A stretch of DNA of 64,000 bases from Chryseobacterium shigense (GCF_900156575.1 NZ_FTNY01000001.1:1116001-1180000), one strand, 5' to 3'; numbered from the stretch's first letter, positions 26,020 through 35,011 are shown. The notes: generated by a model from the letters alone, not told the origin. Numbers and translations: made by a program.

Positions 26020-27174
26020 ATGAAAATTAAATTTCAATTTTTTGCATTGTTTTTGTCATGCAACATTTTCGCCCAGGTTGGCATAAACACATCGAATCCG
26101 GATCCCTCTTCAATTCTTGATATTGTATCTACCAATAAGGGAGTCCTCGCCCCAAGAATAAATCTTACGAGTACTACTTTGCAGCTCGGAACCGCAGTAA
26201 ACGCTGTTGGCTTACTTATTTATAACAATGGCGTGATACTACCGGCAGGATATTATTTTTGGAACGGATCAGAATGGAGGAATATTGACAATTCGACTGC
26301 TGTAGCTCCGGGAGTTACTTCGTTAAATTGCAGTGCAGCAAACTTATCGCCATCAAACTATACTGCCGGTGTTCCCTACAATGGATATTTGAAAATACCC
26401 TATACAGGAGGAAATGGCGGAAAATATCAACCCGGCAGTTCGGTAACCGTGAATGGATTAACCTTTATATTAAGAGCAGATAAGCTTGAATATGGAGACG
26501 GGGAACTGGTGTTTGCCGTAAGTGGAACCCCTACAGTCTCCTCTCCTGCTATTACAAGTGTAAATATCAACAGTAGTTTGGTCCCGTTTATCACATCTGC
26601 ACAAAACTGTACAGCTACGGTGGGCGGTGAAGATCGGGCTGATATAAAAGAAATAGCAGTATTGGGACCTTTAAAGCTTAATACAGAAGGAGGTTATGCC
26701 AACTATCAACAGTATTTAACAACACCCGACGGAGAGTTTTCAATCAGAGTTAGAACACCGCAAGGTTCAACCTTTGGAGCGGCTGATATTGAAATAAGAT
26801 CAAACAACGGGCCTAAAACGATCATGTGGAACTATCATACGGAGTGGAGGGATGATGAATATAACGGAGCTGGAAACAGCTTTGCTTTATCCGCTGGAAA
26901 TACCTGGTATGGAAATGGTGGTTCTGCTACCGGTGGAGCAGTGAGTACTGGTCCTCTTTCAGCGTGGGGTGATCCTGATGTTTACTATTTTGCTCCGGAA
27001 CATCGTCGATATACCTGGACAACAACAAATAATGCGGATAAAACCATGTATGAGGCTGTCATTATGATGGGAGCACCTAGTTACAGCATTGACGCAGATG
27101 TCACTACCTGTCCTGCCGGAACGTGTACCAGTGCCAAAGCATACATCATTATAAAACAAGTAAAGGCGCTTTAA
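26020..27174 (+). CDS. Secreted protein with VGINT-type N-terminus, function unknown
   Basis: This 384-residue protein has a signal peptide (FFALFLSCNIFAQ). It continues with the Bacteroidota surface-protein opening VGINTSNPDPSSILDIVSTN and GVLAPRINL, then GLLIYNNGVILPAGYYFWNG SEW, a module seen at the start of many secreted repeat proteins. The remaining 270 residues are Gly/Asn/Thr-rich beta-type sequence (GEFSIRVRTPQGSTFGAADI; WYGNGGSATGGAVSTGPLSA) and end YIIIKQVKAL. There is no type IX C-terminal signal that I recognise. It converges with a membrane-anchored AraC regulator and is closed by a hairpin. It may be a surface adhesin-like protein. Confidence 0.65.
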   Translation: MKIKFQFFALFLSCNIFAQVGINTSNPDPSSILDIVSTNKGVLAPRINLTSTTLQLGTAVNAVGLLIYNNGVILPAGYYFWNGSEWRNIDNSTAVAPGVTSLNCSAANLSPSNYTAGVPYNGYLKIPYTGGNGGKYQPGSSVTVNGLTFILRADKLEYGDGELVFAVSGTPTVSSPAITSVNINSSLVPFITSAQNCTATVGGEDRADIKEIAVLGPLKLNTEGGYANYQQYLTTPDGEFSIRVRTPQGSTFGAADIEIRSNNGPKTIMWNYHTEWRDDEYNGAGNSFALSAGNTWYGNGGSATGGAVSTGPLSAWGDPDVYYFAPEHRRYTWTTTNNADKTMYEAVIMMGAPSYSIDADVTTCPAGTCTSAKAYIIIKQVKAL

Positions 27175-27207
27175 ATTAGATTCTAAAACATATTACATGA
27201 TGAATTC

Positions 27208-27240
27208 AATGAAGGTGGTCAATAATTGATCATCTTCATT
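27208..27240 (+). terminator. Terminator of the VGINT-type gene
   Basis: AATGAAGGTGGTCAA, loop TAA, TTGATCATCTTCATT: a 15-pair stem with two G-T pairs, then TTATATTG, about 34 bases after the stop. Confidence 0.75.
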
Positions 27241-27288
27241 TTATATTGTCGTTCTATTGTAAAAGGTTTGAGCTGCATTGGTTTCCAA

Positions 27289-28395
27289 TTACATTCTATT
27301 TAATCTGTTAATATATTCTGATGGGGTGATCCCTTCAACCTTTTTGAAAACTCTATTAAAAGTAGCCTGGTTAGAAAAACCGCATTCTGTATAGATATAC
27401 ATTAATGTTACTTTACTAAGATCATTTTCTACAATAAGTTTTTTTACTTTATTGATTCTATAAGAATTTGTAAAATGATTAAAGCTGATATAGCCGTTTT
27501 GTTTAATCGCTGTAGAAATATATAAACTATTAGTCTTTAGAGCAAAAGCCAATTCCGAAATAGAAAAATTGACATCTTTATAAGGCTTTTCTTTTTCAAT
27601 ATACTCAATGATTTTTTGAAATAACAGATTATATTTTTCAATATCTTTTGGGCTAAACTCTTTTACTTCAGATTGTAATTCTGATCTTCCTTCTTTGAGA
27701 TCAAAATGTTCGGTAACTACATTGTTTAAGGCTATATCATCTTCACTGATATCATTTACCTGTTCATCAGTATTTTCTTTTATTAAATGAAGTGGATTCT
27801 TGATACTCTGATCATCTTCTGGTATAAAATGACTTTCCTTCTCCATTTTAGTTATTTTTTCATGACAGTATAATAAAAGCATGAATGTAATAATATTAGA
27901 AATGACTACAAATGAATCTGAAATGACCAAATATTTTTCTTCCGAGAATTTAAAAAATTCCAATTCAAGATCTTTGTATAATAGGTTTACAGACAAAATA
28001 ATCAATGTAATATACCCACAATATAAATAGGTATATTTTCTTTCCAAAAAAACATAGGCAGCAAATGGCACCGGAAGCAGCCATATGGAGGAAGAAACAG
28101 AATATTTCCAAAAATTAAGCATAACAATAGAAACAAATAATGATCCGGTAATAAGGTGTAGATGCACCATGCTTTTTACGGGATAATATTTTTTCATAAT
28201 AGACCAGCTATAAAAAAAAACAACACAATAAAATAATAGAAAATAAGAATAATATTTATATTCAAGAAATAAGTAAAATAGAATAGCATAGGCCATCAGG
28301 ACCAATAATAAAAAGTAAACATAAAGGGATATTAGTTTTCTTTTCAGAAGGTCAATACGATGTATTTTGGGGGTTGCTGTTATCAATAAACTCAT
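27289..28395 (-). CDS. AraC-family regulator with an N-terminal multi-pass membrane domain
   Basis: This 368-residue protein has about six hydrophobic helices in its first 185 residues (YVYFLLLVLMAYAILFYLFL, SYFLLFYCVVFFYSW, LITGSLFVSIVMLNFW, WLLPVPFAAYVFL, YLYCGYITLIILSVNLL, SFVVISNIITFMLLLYC). A charged linker of about 70 residues follows, then an AraC DNA-binding domain at about 265-365, with FSISELAFALKTNSLYISTA and MYIYTECGFSNQATFNRVFK as the two helix-turn-helix units and the ending GITPSEYINRL. Regulators of this shape bind DNA from the membrane and may sense an envelope or lipid signal. It converges with the VGINT-type secreted gene. Targets are unknown. Confidence 0.85.
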   Translation of the reverse strand: MSLLITATPKIHRIDLLKRKLISLYVYFLLLVLMAYAILFYLFLEYKYYSYFLLFYCVVFFYSWSIMKKYYPVKSMVHLHLITGSLFVSIVMLNFWKYSVSSSIWLLPVPFAAYVFLERKYTYLYCGYITLIILSVNLLYKDLELEFFKFSEEKYLVISDSFVVISNIITFMLLLYCHEKITKMEKESHFIPEDDQSIKNPLHLIKENTDEQVNDISEDDIALNNVVTEHFDLKEGRSELQSEVKEFSPKDIEKYNLLFQKIIEYIEKEKPYKDVNFSISELAFALKTNSLYISTAIKQNGYISFNHFTNSYRINKVKKLIVENDLSKVTLMYIYTECGFSNQATFNRVFKKVEGITPSEYINRLNRM

Positions 28396-28432
28396 TATTT
28401 CTCTAAATTAACTTATATAAGTCATAGAATAA

Positions 28433-28440
28433 CAAAAGTA
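28433..28440 (-). promoter_or_regulatory. -7 box of the membrane AraC gene
   Basis: TACTTTTG on minus matches TANNTTTG, 37 bases before the ATG at 28395. Confidence 0.45.
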
Positions 28441-28658
28441 TAAAAAATATGCGATTAGAAAACCTGAGCTATTATTAAAGAAATATAGCTAATGAATTCG
28501 TTGTTTTATTCCTGTTTACGCAAAAAGAAGTACGACCTTATAACTCATCATACTTCTTCCCTCCGGCATCCCGCTTCCTATCAGCCAGATCATCAACTCT
28601 GAATCTGTATCAGCTAAAATCACAGCAACTGTATCCATACCATTCATTTCAGAACAGG

Positions 28659-28666
28659 TATATTTG
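28659..28666 (+). promoter_or_regulatory. -7 box of the EamA gene
   Basis: TATATTTG matches TANNTTTG and lies 22 bases before the TTG start at 28689, supporting that unusual start codon. Confidence 0.5.
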
Positions 28667-28688
28667 TCTGTTAGACCTTATATTCATC

Positions 28689-29594
28689 TTGAAAGATTAT
28701 AAACTTCTTTTTGCCGTTCTCACGGTTGCTATTGTCTGGGGAACTACCTTTTTAGCCATTCGCGTTGCTGTGGAAACTATTCCTGCGTGGTTTGTAGCCG
28801 GGATCCGTCAGTTTCTGGCATCAGTCATTATGCTGACGGTGCTTATTTCAAGAAAAGAATTCAAATGGATCGGATGGAAAAACATGGGTTATCAGGCTAT
28901 TTTTGCTTCACTCATGCTGATTGTTGCCAATGGCATGACGACAGTGGCAGAGGAAACGGTATCCAGCAGCCTGGCTTCACTGATCAGCGCCTGCTCTCCT
29001 ATTCTGGTCTTCCTGGGAAGTCTGGCGGTTGGTTTGCAGAAATTCAGCTTCCGGGCTTTAGTGGGTGTTTTGCTTTGTTTTAGCGGAATCCTCTTTATTT
29101 TCTGGGATGGGCTTCAGGACCTTGCCAACCCCGAATACAGGATGGGAATGATTTTCCTTTTCTGTGCAATTGCAGGATGGGCTTCCGGAACTATATTTAC
29201 CAAAAAACTGAATATCCAGAGTGGTAATATCACACTCAATCTGTTTTACCAGTTTCTGTTTGCCGGAGTGGTACAGATTATTTTCGCCTTTCTGTTTTCA
29301 GAAAATTACAACTTCGGAAACTGGTCTCTGAAAAGTATTTCAGCAATGCTTTATCTGGCGGTCTTCGGTTCCGTTGCTGCATTTTTCGCCTTTCACTACG
29401 CCCTCACCAAAATCTCTCCGGTACAGGTTTCCATACTTGCCTACGTGAATACCATCATTGCTATATTTTTAGGCTGGCTGATCATGGATGAAAAAATTTC
29501 CGTTAAATTTATCTTTGCAGCGGTGATGATTATCTGTGGTGTTTTTATCATTAATTATAAACCGGAAATGTTTCGGAAACAGAAGACTTTATAA
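28689..29594 (+). CDS. EamA-family (DMT) exporter with TTG start
   Basis: This 301-residue protein contains ten hydrophobic helices in two EamA repeats. Repeat 1 opens LLFAVLTVAIVWGTTFLAIR and has FVAGIRQFLASVIML. Repeat 2 has MIFLFCAIAGWASGTIFTKK and AVFGSVAAFFAFHYALTKIS PVQVSILAYVNTIIAIFLGW, followed by MDEKIS. The start is TTG (28689): no in-frame ATG occurs before the third helix, and the promoter box is correctly placed. DMT proteins of this type export amino acids, metabolites or drugs; the substrate is unknown. The tandem repeat array begins about 50 bases after its stop. Confidence 0.9.
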   Translation: MKDYKLLFAVLTVAIVWGTTFLAIRVAVETIPAWFVAGIRQFLASVIMLTVLISRKEFKWIGWKNMGYQAIFASLMLIVANGMTTVAEETVSSSLASLISACSPILVFLGSLAVGLQKFSFRALVGVLLCFSGILFIFWDGLQDLANPEYRMGMIFLFCAIAGWASGTIFTKKLNIQSGNITLNLFYQFLFAGVVQIIFAFLFSENYNFGNWSLKSISAMLYLAVFGSVAAFFAFHYALTKISPVQVSILAYVNTIIAIFLGWLIMDEKISVKFIFAAVMIICGVFIINYKPEMFRKQKTL

Positions 29595-29641
29595 GGAAAC
29601 TAAAAAGATAAAATGACGAGAGGTGAAAAATTATTTTTAAC

Positions 29642-30050
29642 CACAAAGTCAACAAAGCTTTTCAACACTTCAGTTTTTTTTAAGTTTCCAACTTATAGAT
29701 ATGAAGTGCACTCAATTTTTTCGAAAATCTTTGATTTTCTTCTTAAGTGTCCTCACCTTATGAATTATCATTTTAGACTTTCTAAAGTGAACTAAAGTGT
29801 TTTTTAATGATATAATATTCATTAAACAAAGAGCTTTTCAACACTTTAGTTTTTTTAAGTTTCCAGCTTTATGGATATGAAGTACACTTAAGTTTTTCAA
29901 AAATCTTTGATTTTCTTCTTAAGTGTCCTCACCTTATGAATTATCATTTTAGACTTTCTAAAGTGAACTAAAGTGCTTTAAATGATATAATGTTCATTAA
30001 ACAAAGAGCCTTTAAACACTTCAGTTTTTTTAAGTTTCCAACTGTATGGA
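29642..30050. repeat. Tandem nested-palindrome element, period about 175 bases, 2.3 copies
   Basis: Unit 1 begins near 29651, unit 2 near 29827 (offset 176), and a partial unit 3 near 30002 (offset 175). Long stretches are near-identical, such as TTCTTCTTAAGTGTCCTCAC and the following AATTATCATTTTAGACTTTC. Within unit 2 the sequence folds on itself at three levels. CACTTTAGTT (29842-29851) pairs with AACTAAAGTG (29966-29975). ACACTTAAG (29884-29892) pairs with CTTAAGTGT (29918-29926). AAAATC (29900-29905) pairs with GATTTT (29909-29914) around TTT. It encodes no plausible protein; one open frame of 60 codons is incidental. A diverged relative lies at 61571-61700. Confidence 0.85.
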
Positions 30051-30101
30051 TATTCCCGGTTACTTTATATTTCTTATCTTGGTTTCTCCAACACCGATCA
30101 C

Positions 30102-30803
30102 ATGCTTAAACACCAATTATTTAGCTTTTCGTTATTACTGACCCCTCTTGTCTATTTTGCCCAGCAGACTGAACTCAGAGAAAATATAAAACTTAAAAGT
30201 TTTAATTACGATATTTATCTTCAGAACAAAAAAGATCAATCAGCAGCCAAAGAATTGTACGTGATTCCTAATAAAGGCGATACCATTAAAGGAAATGCAT
30301 TGGTGAAAAATGCTTCCAGTGAAGAGATTCACAGAGGATTTTACAGAATTAATGATTCGGAAATCCATTTTATAGATATTGACCTTACCTCCAATAAAAT
30401 CAGCCAAAGAATATACAGCCCCAATAAAAAAGGCAGTCTCAAACTAATCAGAGAAAATCTTAATCTGAGCGCTTATCCGAATGATCTTCCTCCCAAATTT
30501 AAAGACAACAAGCCACCACATCCTAAGTTTGAAGGGTCAGAAGCCGCATTATATCAATGGATTGAAAAAAACATAAATCCTGTTTTGGATCAGATATATA
30601 AAAAGAAAGATAATGGAAATGCTGTTCTGGTCTTAGATATAGATTCTAAAGGCTCTGCTTCTTTTGTAGAAATCAGAAACCTCAGCATTGCAGACAATAT
30701 AAAAACCAAACTTATAGAAGTCGTTAAAAAATCACCTGCATGGAAAAGCCATGTGAATGGTTTCGATGTTTCAGGCGCTGTTTTTATCCCTATTGAATAC
30801 TGA
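30102..30803 (+). CDS. Secreted protein with a TonB C-terminal-like domain
   Basis: This 233-residue protein has a signal peptide (LFSFSLLLTPLVYFAQQ). The region to about 135 is unknown. The last 95 residues resemble the TonB C-terminal (energy-transducer) domain: PHPKFEGSEAALYQWIEKNI matches the usual PxFPGGExAL..WI opening, followed by GNAVLVLDIDSKGSASFVEI and VVKKSPAWKSHVNGFDVSGA. TonB itself has an N-terminal membrane helix and a proline-rich spacer. Here the protein appears fully secreted, so it is more likely a scaffold or binding module than an energy transducer. It starts a same-strand run of five secreted or anchored proteins and an antiporter. Confidence 0.68.
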   Translation: MLKHQLFSFSLLLTPLVYFAQQTELRENIKLKSFNYDIYLQNKKDQSAAKELYVIPNKGDTIKGNALVKNASSEEIHRGFYRINDSEIHFIDIDLTSNKISQRIYSPNKKGSLKLIRENLNLSAYPNDLPPKFKDNKPPHPKFEGSEAALYQWIEKNINPVLDQIYKKKDNGNAVLVLDIDSKGSASFVEIRNLSIADNIKTKLIEVVKKSPAWKSHVNGFDVSGAVFIPIEY

Positions 30804-30895
30804 GTGTAAATTTTTCTTTATTCTAAACAACACGACCTGGAAAATTTTATATATTCCCTATTTTTCACTATATTGTTTACACCAACATTGACAAT

Positions 30896-31462
30896 ATGCT
30901 AAAAAACACATTTTTCATCCTTTTTGCTGGTTTTTTTTTACTGATCAGCTGTGATTATAAAGAAAAAGAAAAAAATCTTACCGAAAGAGAAAAACAATTA
31001 CTCGAAAAAGAAAAAACATTTGCCCAAAAAGAATCTGAATACCAATCTCTCTTAAAAATGAGAGACAGTATTTTTTCAAAAAAAGATTCAGTCAGGATAG
31101 CCTTGTGGCCAGAAGAAATATCGGGTGCATGGAACGGGAAAGTTATCTGTACGGAATCCAATTGCAGTGATTATGCGGTGGGCGATCAGCGAACGGATAT
31201 CTGGGAATTTGACAGTGATTCTATCCATCTTTCCACTAAGATCATCAACAACAATAATCTGGTGAGGCTGTATTCCGGTAAATTTGAGAATAATGAAATT
31301 AAACTCAATTTCAGGACAGATTCCACTTCCCAGAAAAAAGTAGAGATGAATGTTCTGCTTAATGATATTTCCGATAACAAAATTAAAGGCACAAGAACCA
31401 TTATAGCGGATAACGGCTGTACAGCAAGGTTTTCTGTTGAGTTAGTACGTTCCACCAAATAA
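30896..31462 (+). CDS. Lipoprotein with coiled-coil tether, function unknown
   Basis: This 188-residue protein has a lipobox (FFLLISC) at about residue 19. A strongly charged coiled-coil of about 40 residues follows (KEKEKNLTEREKQLLEKEKT, FAQKESEYQSLLKMRDSI), then a compact beta-rich domain from about residue 70 (ISGAWNGKVICTESNCSDYA, IWEFDSDSIHLSTKI, GKFENNEIKLNFRTD, KIKGTRTI). The domain has the look of a lipocalin-like calycin with conserved Cys pairs, which is only a guess. The antiporter gene starts seven bases after its stop, so both are likely co-transcribed. Confidence 0.72.
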   Translation: MLKNTFFILFAGFFLLISCDYKEKEKNLTEREKQLLEKEKTFAQKESEYQSLLKMRDSIFSKKDSVRIALWPEEISGAWNGKVICTESNCSDYAVGDQRTDIWEFDSDSIHLSTKIINNNNLVRLYSGKFENNEIKLNFRTDSTSQKKVEMNVLLNDISDNKIKGTRTIIADNGCTARFSVELVRSTK

Positions 31463-31469
31463 AACACCT

Positions 31470-33593
31470 ATGATTTTACTGAGTATACATAATCTGAGTT
31501 TTCCTATAGAAGATCCGGTATTAAAATTCCTGTTGGTACTGGTGATCATCCTCGCCGCTCCTCTTCTTTTAAACAAAATTAAAGTTCCCCACCTTCTGGG
31601 GCTCATCATTGCCGGTGCTGTCATAGGTCCCAATGGTTTTAATGTTCTTGCCAGAGACAGCAGCATTGTAGTTACCGGAACTACAGGCCTTCTTTATATC
31701 ATGTTCCTTGCCGGATTAGAGATCGATATGGGCGATTTCAAAAAGAACAAATGGAAAAGTCTGACGTTTGGAATTTATACCTTTGTTGTTCCTTTTGTTT
31801 TAGGCTATCTCGGAGGTCATTATCTTCTTCACTTTTCTATATTGACATCGATCCTTTTTGCGAGTCTTTTTTCCTCGCATACACTAATCGCTTATCCTTT
31901 GGTGAGTAAATTAGGAATTGCAAAAAATAAAGCCGTCAACATTACCGTGGGCGGAACCATGATCACTGATATTCTGGCCCTTTTGGTGCTTGCTGTGATC
32001 GTAGGAATGTCACAGGGAGATGTAGGAACAGAATTTTGGGTTAAACTGTCGGTTTCTTTTATCGTATTCGCGCTGATTGTTCTGATTTTATTCCCGATGA
32101 TAGGGCGCTGGTTTTTCAAAAAGGTAGATGATAAAATTTCCCAGTATATTTTTGTACTGGTGATGATTTATCTGGCAGCTATGCTTGCTGAACTTGCCGG
32201 AGTAGAAGCCATTATCGGAGCATTCTTTGCCGGATTAGCCTTAAACAGATTAATTCCTCACACGTCATCCCTGATGAACAGAGTGGAATTTGTAGGAAAT
32301 GCCATCTTCATTCCGTTCTTCCTGATCAGTGTGGGAATGCTTATTGATTTTAAGGTTTTCTTTAAAAGCTGGGAAACATTGGAAGTTGCCGCCATCATGC
32401 TCGTTGCCTCCATTGGAGGGAAATATATTTCGGCGGTGATGACCCAAAAGACATTCAGGCTGTCCAAAGAGGAAGGAAAACTGATTTTCGGACTGAGTTC
32501 CGCTTCTGCAGCGGCTACTTTGGCCTCCGTAATGGTAGGATACAACATCATCCTTTCTGAAACAGAAACGGGTGAGCCGGTAAGATTACTGAATGAGCAC
32601 GTGCTGAACGGGAGTATCCTTCTGATCCTTATTTCCTGTACGATCTCCTCATTCATTTCAATGGCAAGTGCTCAAAAGATTGCGGAAAGTGACAATGAAG
32701 ATACGGTTTCCGGCAACAGCCACGAAGAGGAAAACATCCTGCTGGCCATCAACCACGAGGAAACGGTAGAGAGAATGGTGAATCTGGGTATCCTGATCAA
32801 AGCCCATTCAAATACGGAAAATCTTTTTGCGCTTAATGTAATTAATGAAGATAAAAATGAATCTTCAGTGAAAAATGCTGAAAAACTTCTTCATCAAGCC
32901 GCTGATGCGGCTGCGGCCGCCGATGTTAAGATACAGGCTCTGAAAAGGTATGACAATGATGTCATCAACGGAGTCAAAAATGTGATTAAAGAACAGAAGA
33001 TTACTGACCTGATCATCGGACTGGAAGATGAGAAAGGCTTCTCCCCTTCTTTTGTATATAATCTGTATAACGGATATCTTCAGAATGATGACGTAAATGT
33101 ACTGGTCTATCATGCCGCACAACCCCTTTCGACCATTAAAAAATATGCCGTGATGATTCCGGAAAGAGCCCACAAAGAAGCAGGGTTTTTCCACGCGCTT
33201 CTAAGGGTATGGAATGTCGCCAGAAATTCCGGTGCAACAGTCGTTTTCTATGCTCCTGAAAACATCCTTGATATTCTTCAGAAAATCGTTAAAAAAGCGA
33301 ATATCGAGGCCGAGTTTATCATTATGAGCACATGGCAGGACGGAGAAAAAACGGCTGCAAAATTGAAAGAAGATGAAGCATTGATCGTTTTAATGGCTAA
33401 ACGGGGCATGCAGTCTTATATTCCAAGAATGCGGCTTATTCCCGAATTGCTAAACAGGCACTTAAGTGATAATAATTATCTGCTGATCTTTCCGTTTTCA
33501 GAATTTGATGAAAACAGCCCTGAAATACGTGCTGTAGGAAATCATGGTGATTTTATGGAAATCGGAAATGTCATCCAGAAGATTTTTAAATAA
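31470..33593 (+). CDS. Cation:proton antiporter (CPA2/KefB-like) with C-terminal USP-like region
   Basis: This 707-residue protein has a sodium/hydrogen-exchanger domain at about residues 12-395 with about 12 helices (LKFLLVLVIILAAPLLLNKI, PHLLGLIIAGAVIGPNGFN, SLFSSHTLIAYPLVSKLGI, GVEAIIGAFFAGLALNRLIP, FFLISVGMLIDFKVFF). The cytoplasmic half (about 425-700) resembles paired universal-stress-protein folds (NILLAINHEETVERMVNLGI; KKYAVMIPERAHKEAGF) instead of the TrkA-N domain of true KefB. It probably exchanges K+ or Na+ for protons under nucleotide or stress control. It follows the coiled-coil lipoprotein by 7 bases. Confidence 0.92.
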   Translation: MILLSIHNLSFPIEDPVLKFLLVLVIILAAPLLLNKIKVPHLLGLIIAGAVIGPNGFNVLARDSSIVVTGTTGLLYIMFLAGLEIDMGDFKKNKWKSLTFGIYTFVVPFVLGYLGGHYLLHFSILTSILFASLFSSHTLIAYPLVSKLGIAKNKAVNITVGGTMITDILALLVLAVIVGMSQGDVGTEFWVKLSVSFIVFALIVLILFPMIGRWFFKKVDDKISQYIFVLVMIYLAAMLAELAGVEAIIGAFFAGLALNRLIPHTSSLMNRVEFVGNAIFIPFFLISVGMLIDFKVFFKSWETLEVAAIMLVASIGGKYISAVMTQKTFRLSKEEGKLIFGLSSASAAATLASVMVGYNIILSETETGEPVRLLNEHVLNGSILLILISCTISSFISMASAQKIAESDNEDTVSGNSHEEENILLAINHEETVERMVNLGILIKAHSNTENLFALNVINEDKNESSVKNAEKLLHQAADAAAAADVKIQALKRYDNDVINGVKNVIKEQKITDLIIGLEDEKGFSPSFVYNLYNGYLQNDDVNVLVYHAAQPLSTIKKYAVMIPERAHKEAGFFHALLRVWNVARNSGATVVFYAPENILDILQKIVKKANIEAEFIIMSTWQDGEKTAAKLKEDEALIVLMAKRGMQSYIPRMRLIPELLNRHLSDNNYLLIFPFSEFDENSPEIRAVGNHGDFMEIGNVIQKIFK

Positions 33594-33623
33594 TAAAAAT
33601 GGGTCTCAACTATTAATAGAACA

Positions 33624-34337
33624 TTGAAAACAAATAAAATAATCATGCTGGCAGCGGCATTAAGCTTCCAGTGCTCTTTTGCTCAATTTGCCAAGATCGC
33701 AGACAAAGACGGCTACGTGAATATGAGGAAAGAAGCGGATGTAAAAAGCAACATCGTCGGAAAGATCAATTCGCATGAGATCATTTATGTTTTCACTCTC
33801 GAGGACCACAGTAAGAATTGGCTGAATGCTGATTATACCGATAAAAACGGAGAAACCTGGTCAGGGTATATTCATAGTTCAAGAATTAAGTATATAGAAT
33901 CTTACGAATCGGTCCCACGAGCTTCTGCTATTGAAAATAAGGCTGTTTTTAATTCAAAAAATATTACCGTCACTATTGAATCAGAACCTTTTAATTATAA
34001 GGAAAACAAACCCCATTTTTCAAGCACCAGCTACAACGGTTATAAAGTTGAGGATAAGTTTAAAGGCCAGCAAATATGGGGTACAGACGGAACAATTCCA
34101 CAGACTCACTATAAATCAATCTCTGTAAAAATGAACGGAAAGACTCTTGAGATTTCCCCAAAAGAGATTGAAAATCTGTTCAATATTAATAATGAATCTG
34201 CCGAATGTTATTTTGATGCGGAGCATGAAACTTTGTACATCAGTATGGTCAATTCAGACGGTGCAGGTGGATATGCCGTTCTTTTTAAAATACAGAAAGG
34301 GGTGTACAAAGGAAAAACACTCATCATGCCTTTCTAA
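33624..34337 (+). CDS. Secreted SH3-domain protein with TTG start
   Basis: The start is TTG at 33624, giving 237 residues (KTNKIIMLAAALSFQCSFAQ signal peptide). The next ATG (33645) would remove the basic n-region, so TTG is preferred. A bacterial SH3 domain covers about residues 22-90 (AKIADKDGYVNMRKEADVKS, IVGKINSHEIIYVF, NWLNADY, WSGYIHSSRI). The C-terminal 140 residues are a separate unknown domain with HFSSTSYNGYKVEDKFKGQQ and TLYISMVNSDGAGGYAVLFK. SH3 domains in secreted bacterial proteins often bind peptidoglycan. It lies 30 bases downstream of the antiporter, probably in the same transcript. Confidence 0.75.
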   Translation: MKTNKIIMLAAALSFQCSFAQFAKIADKDGYVNMRKEADVKSNIVGKINSHEIIYVFTLEDHSKNWLNADYTDKNGETWSGYIHSSRIKYIESYESVPRASAIENKAVFNSKNITVTIESEPFNYKENKPHFSSTSYNGYKVEDKFKGQQIWGTDGTIPQTHYKSISVKMNGKTLEISPKEIENLFNINNESAECYFDAEHETLYISMVNSDGAGGYAVLFKIQKGVYKGKTLIMPF

Positions 34338-34361
34338 AAATATATTTCAAAAAACAAATAC

Positions 34362-34997
34362 ATGAAAATCAGCCTCTTACTAATATCTTTGGTTTTTGCA
34401 TTCTTTTCATGCAAAGATAAAAAAGAACCTGTCAAAGATCAGGAGCCAAAACCAGTTACAATTGATACTTCGAGAGCAACTCCACCAAAAGAAATAAAAA
34501 CGGATACGGAAGCTGTTATCAAAGAGTCAGAAAATACAACCCGTGAAGAATCTGAAACCGGTACTGCTGCAATCTCTGACGATTTTGATTTCAAAAAATT
34601 CCCTTCAAAAAACTATAAATTCATCAAAAAAGCAAAACTTGATTTCTCCAGCAACGAAGGCGCTTACAATTTCAGGACGAGAATTAAGAAAGCTTATGCA
34701 TCAGGTACTCCTGATTTTGCAAGTTACTATATCACGGTTACTTTCGGATGCGGCGCTAGTTGTATTATGGGATTAATGATGGATGTTCGCGACGGAAAAA
34801 TCTATGGACTTCCTTTGGGAGAAGAGACTTCCTGTCTGTTTGCGGAAGACCGGGCAATTTTTGATCCGAAGAGCAGACTTTTTATCGCCAGTATCTGTAA
34901 AGAATCTCCTGAAGACAAAAGTGTTTATTATCATGCTTTTGTGTGGAATGAGGAAAGGAAGATTTTTGAAAAAATAGAGGAAAAAGATCGTAAGTAA
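34362..34997 (+). CDS. Lipoprotein, function unknown
   Basis: This 211-residue protein has a lipobox (LVFAFFSC) at about residue 17. A hydrophilic tether of about 60 residues rich in E, K, T and P follows (EPVKDQEPKPVTIDTSRATP). The folded domain from about residue 75 includes YITVTFGCGASCIMGLMMDV, with a CGASC pair, and YGLPLGEETSCLF. The GCGASC segment is reminiscent of small envelope proteins with a disulfide, but I do not recognise the family. It is 24 bases after the SH3 gene and 14 bases before the next, consistent with one operon. Confidence 0.7.
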   Translation: MKISLLLISLVFAFFSCKDKKEPVKDQEPKPVTIDTSRATPPKEIKTDTEAVIKESENTTREESETGTAAISDDFDFKKFPSKNYKFIKKAKLDFSSNEGAYNFRTRIKKAYASGTPDFASYYITVTFGCGASCIMGLMMDVRDGKIYGLPLGEETSCLFAEDRAIFDPKSRLFIASICKESPEDKSVYYHAFVWNEERKIFEKIEEKDRK

Positions 34998-35011
34998 TAC
35001 CATTTAATTTT

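Noticed and set aside
29613..29795. 60-codon frame within the tandem repeat
   Set aside because: It spans palindromic repeat DNA and is not kept in the second unit.
29642..30050. CRISPR array
   Set aside because: Units are about 175 bases, contiguous and without unique spacers, and no cas genes are present.
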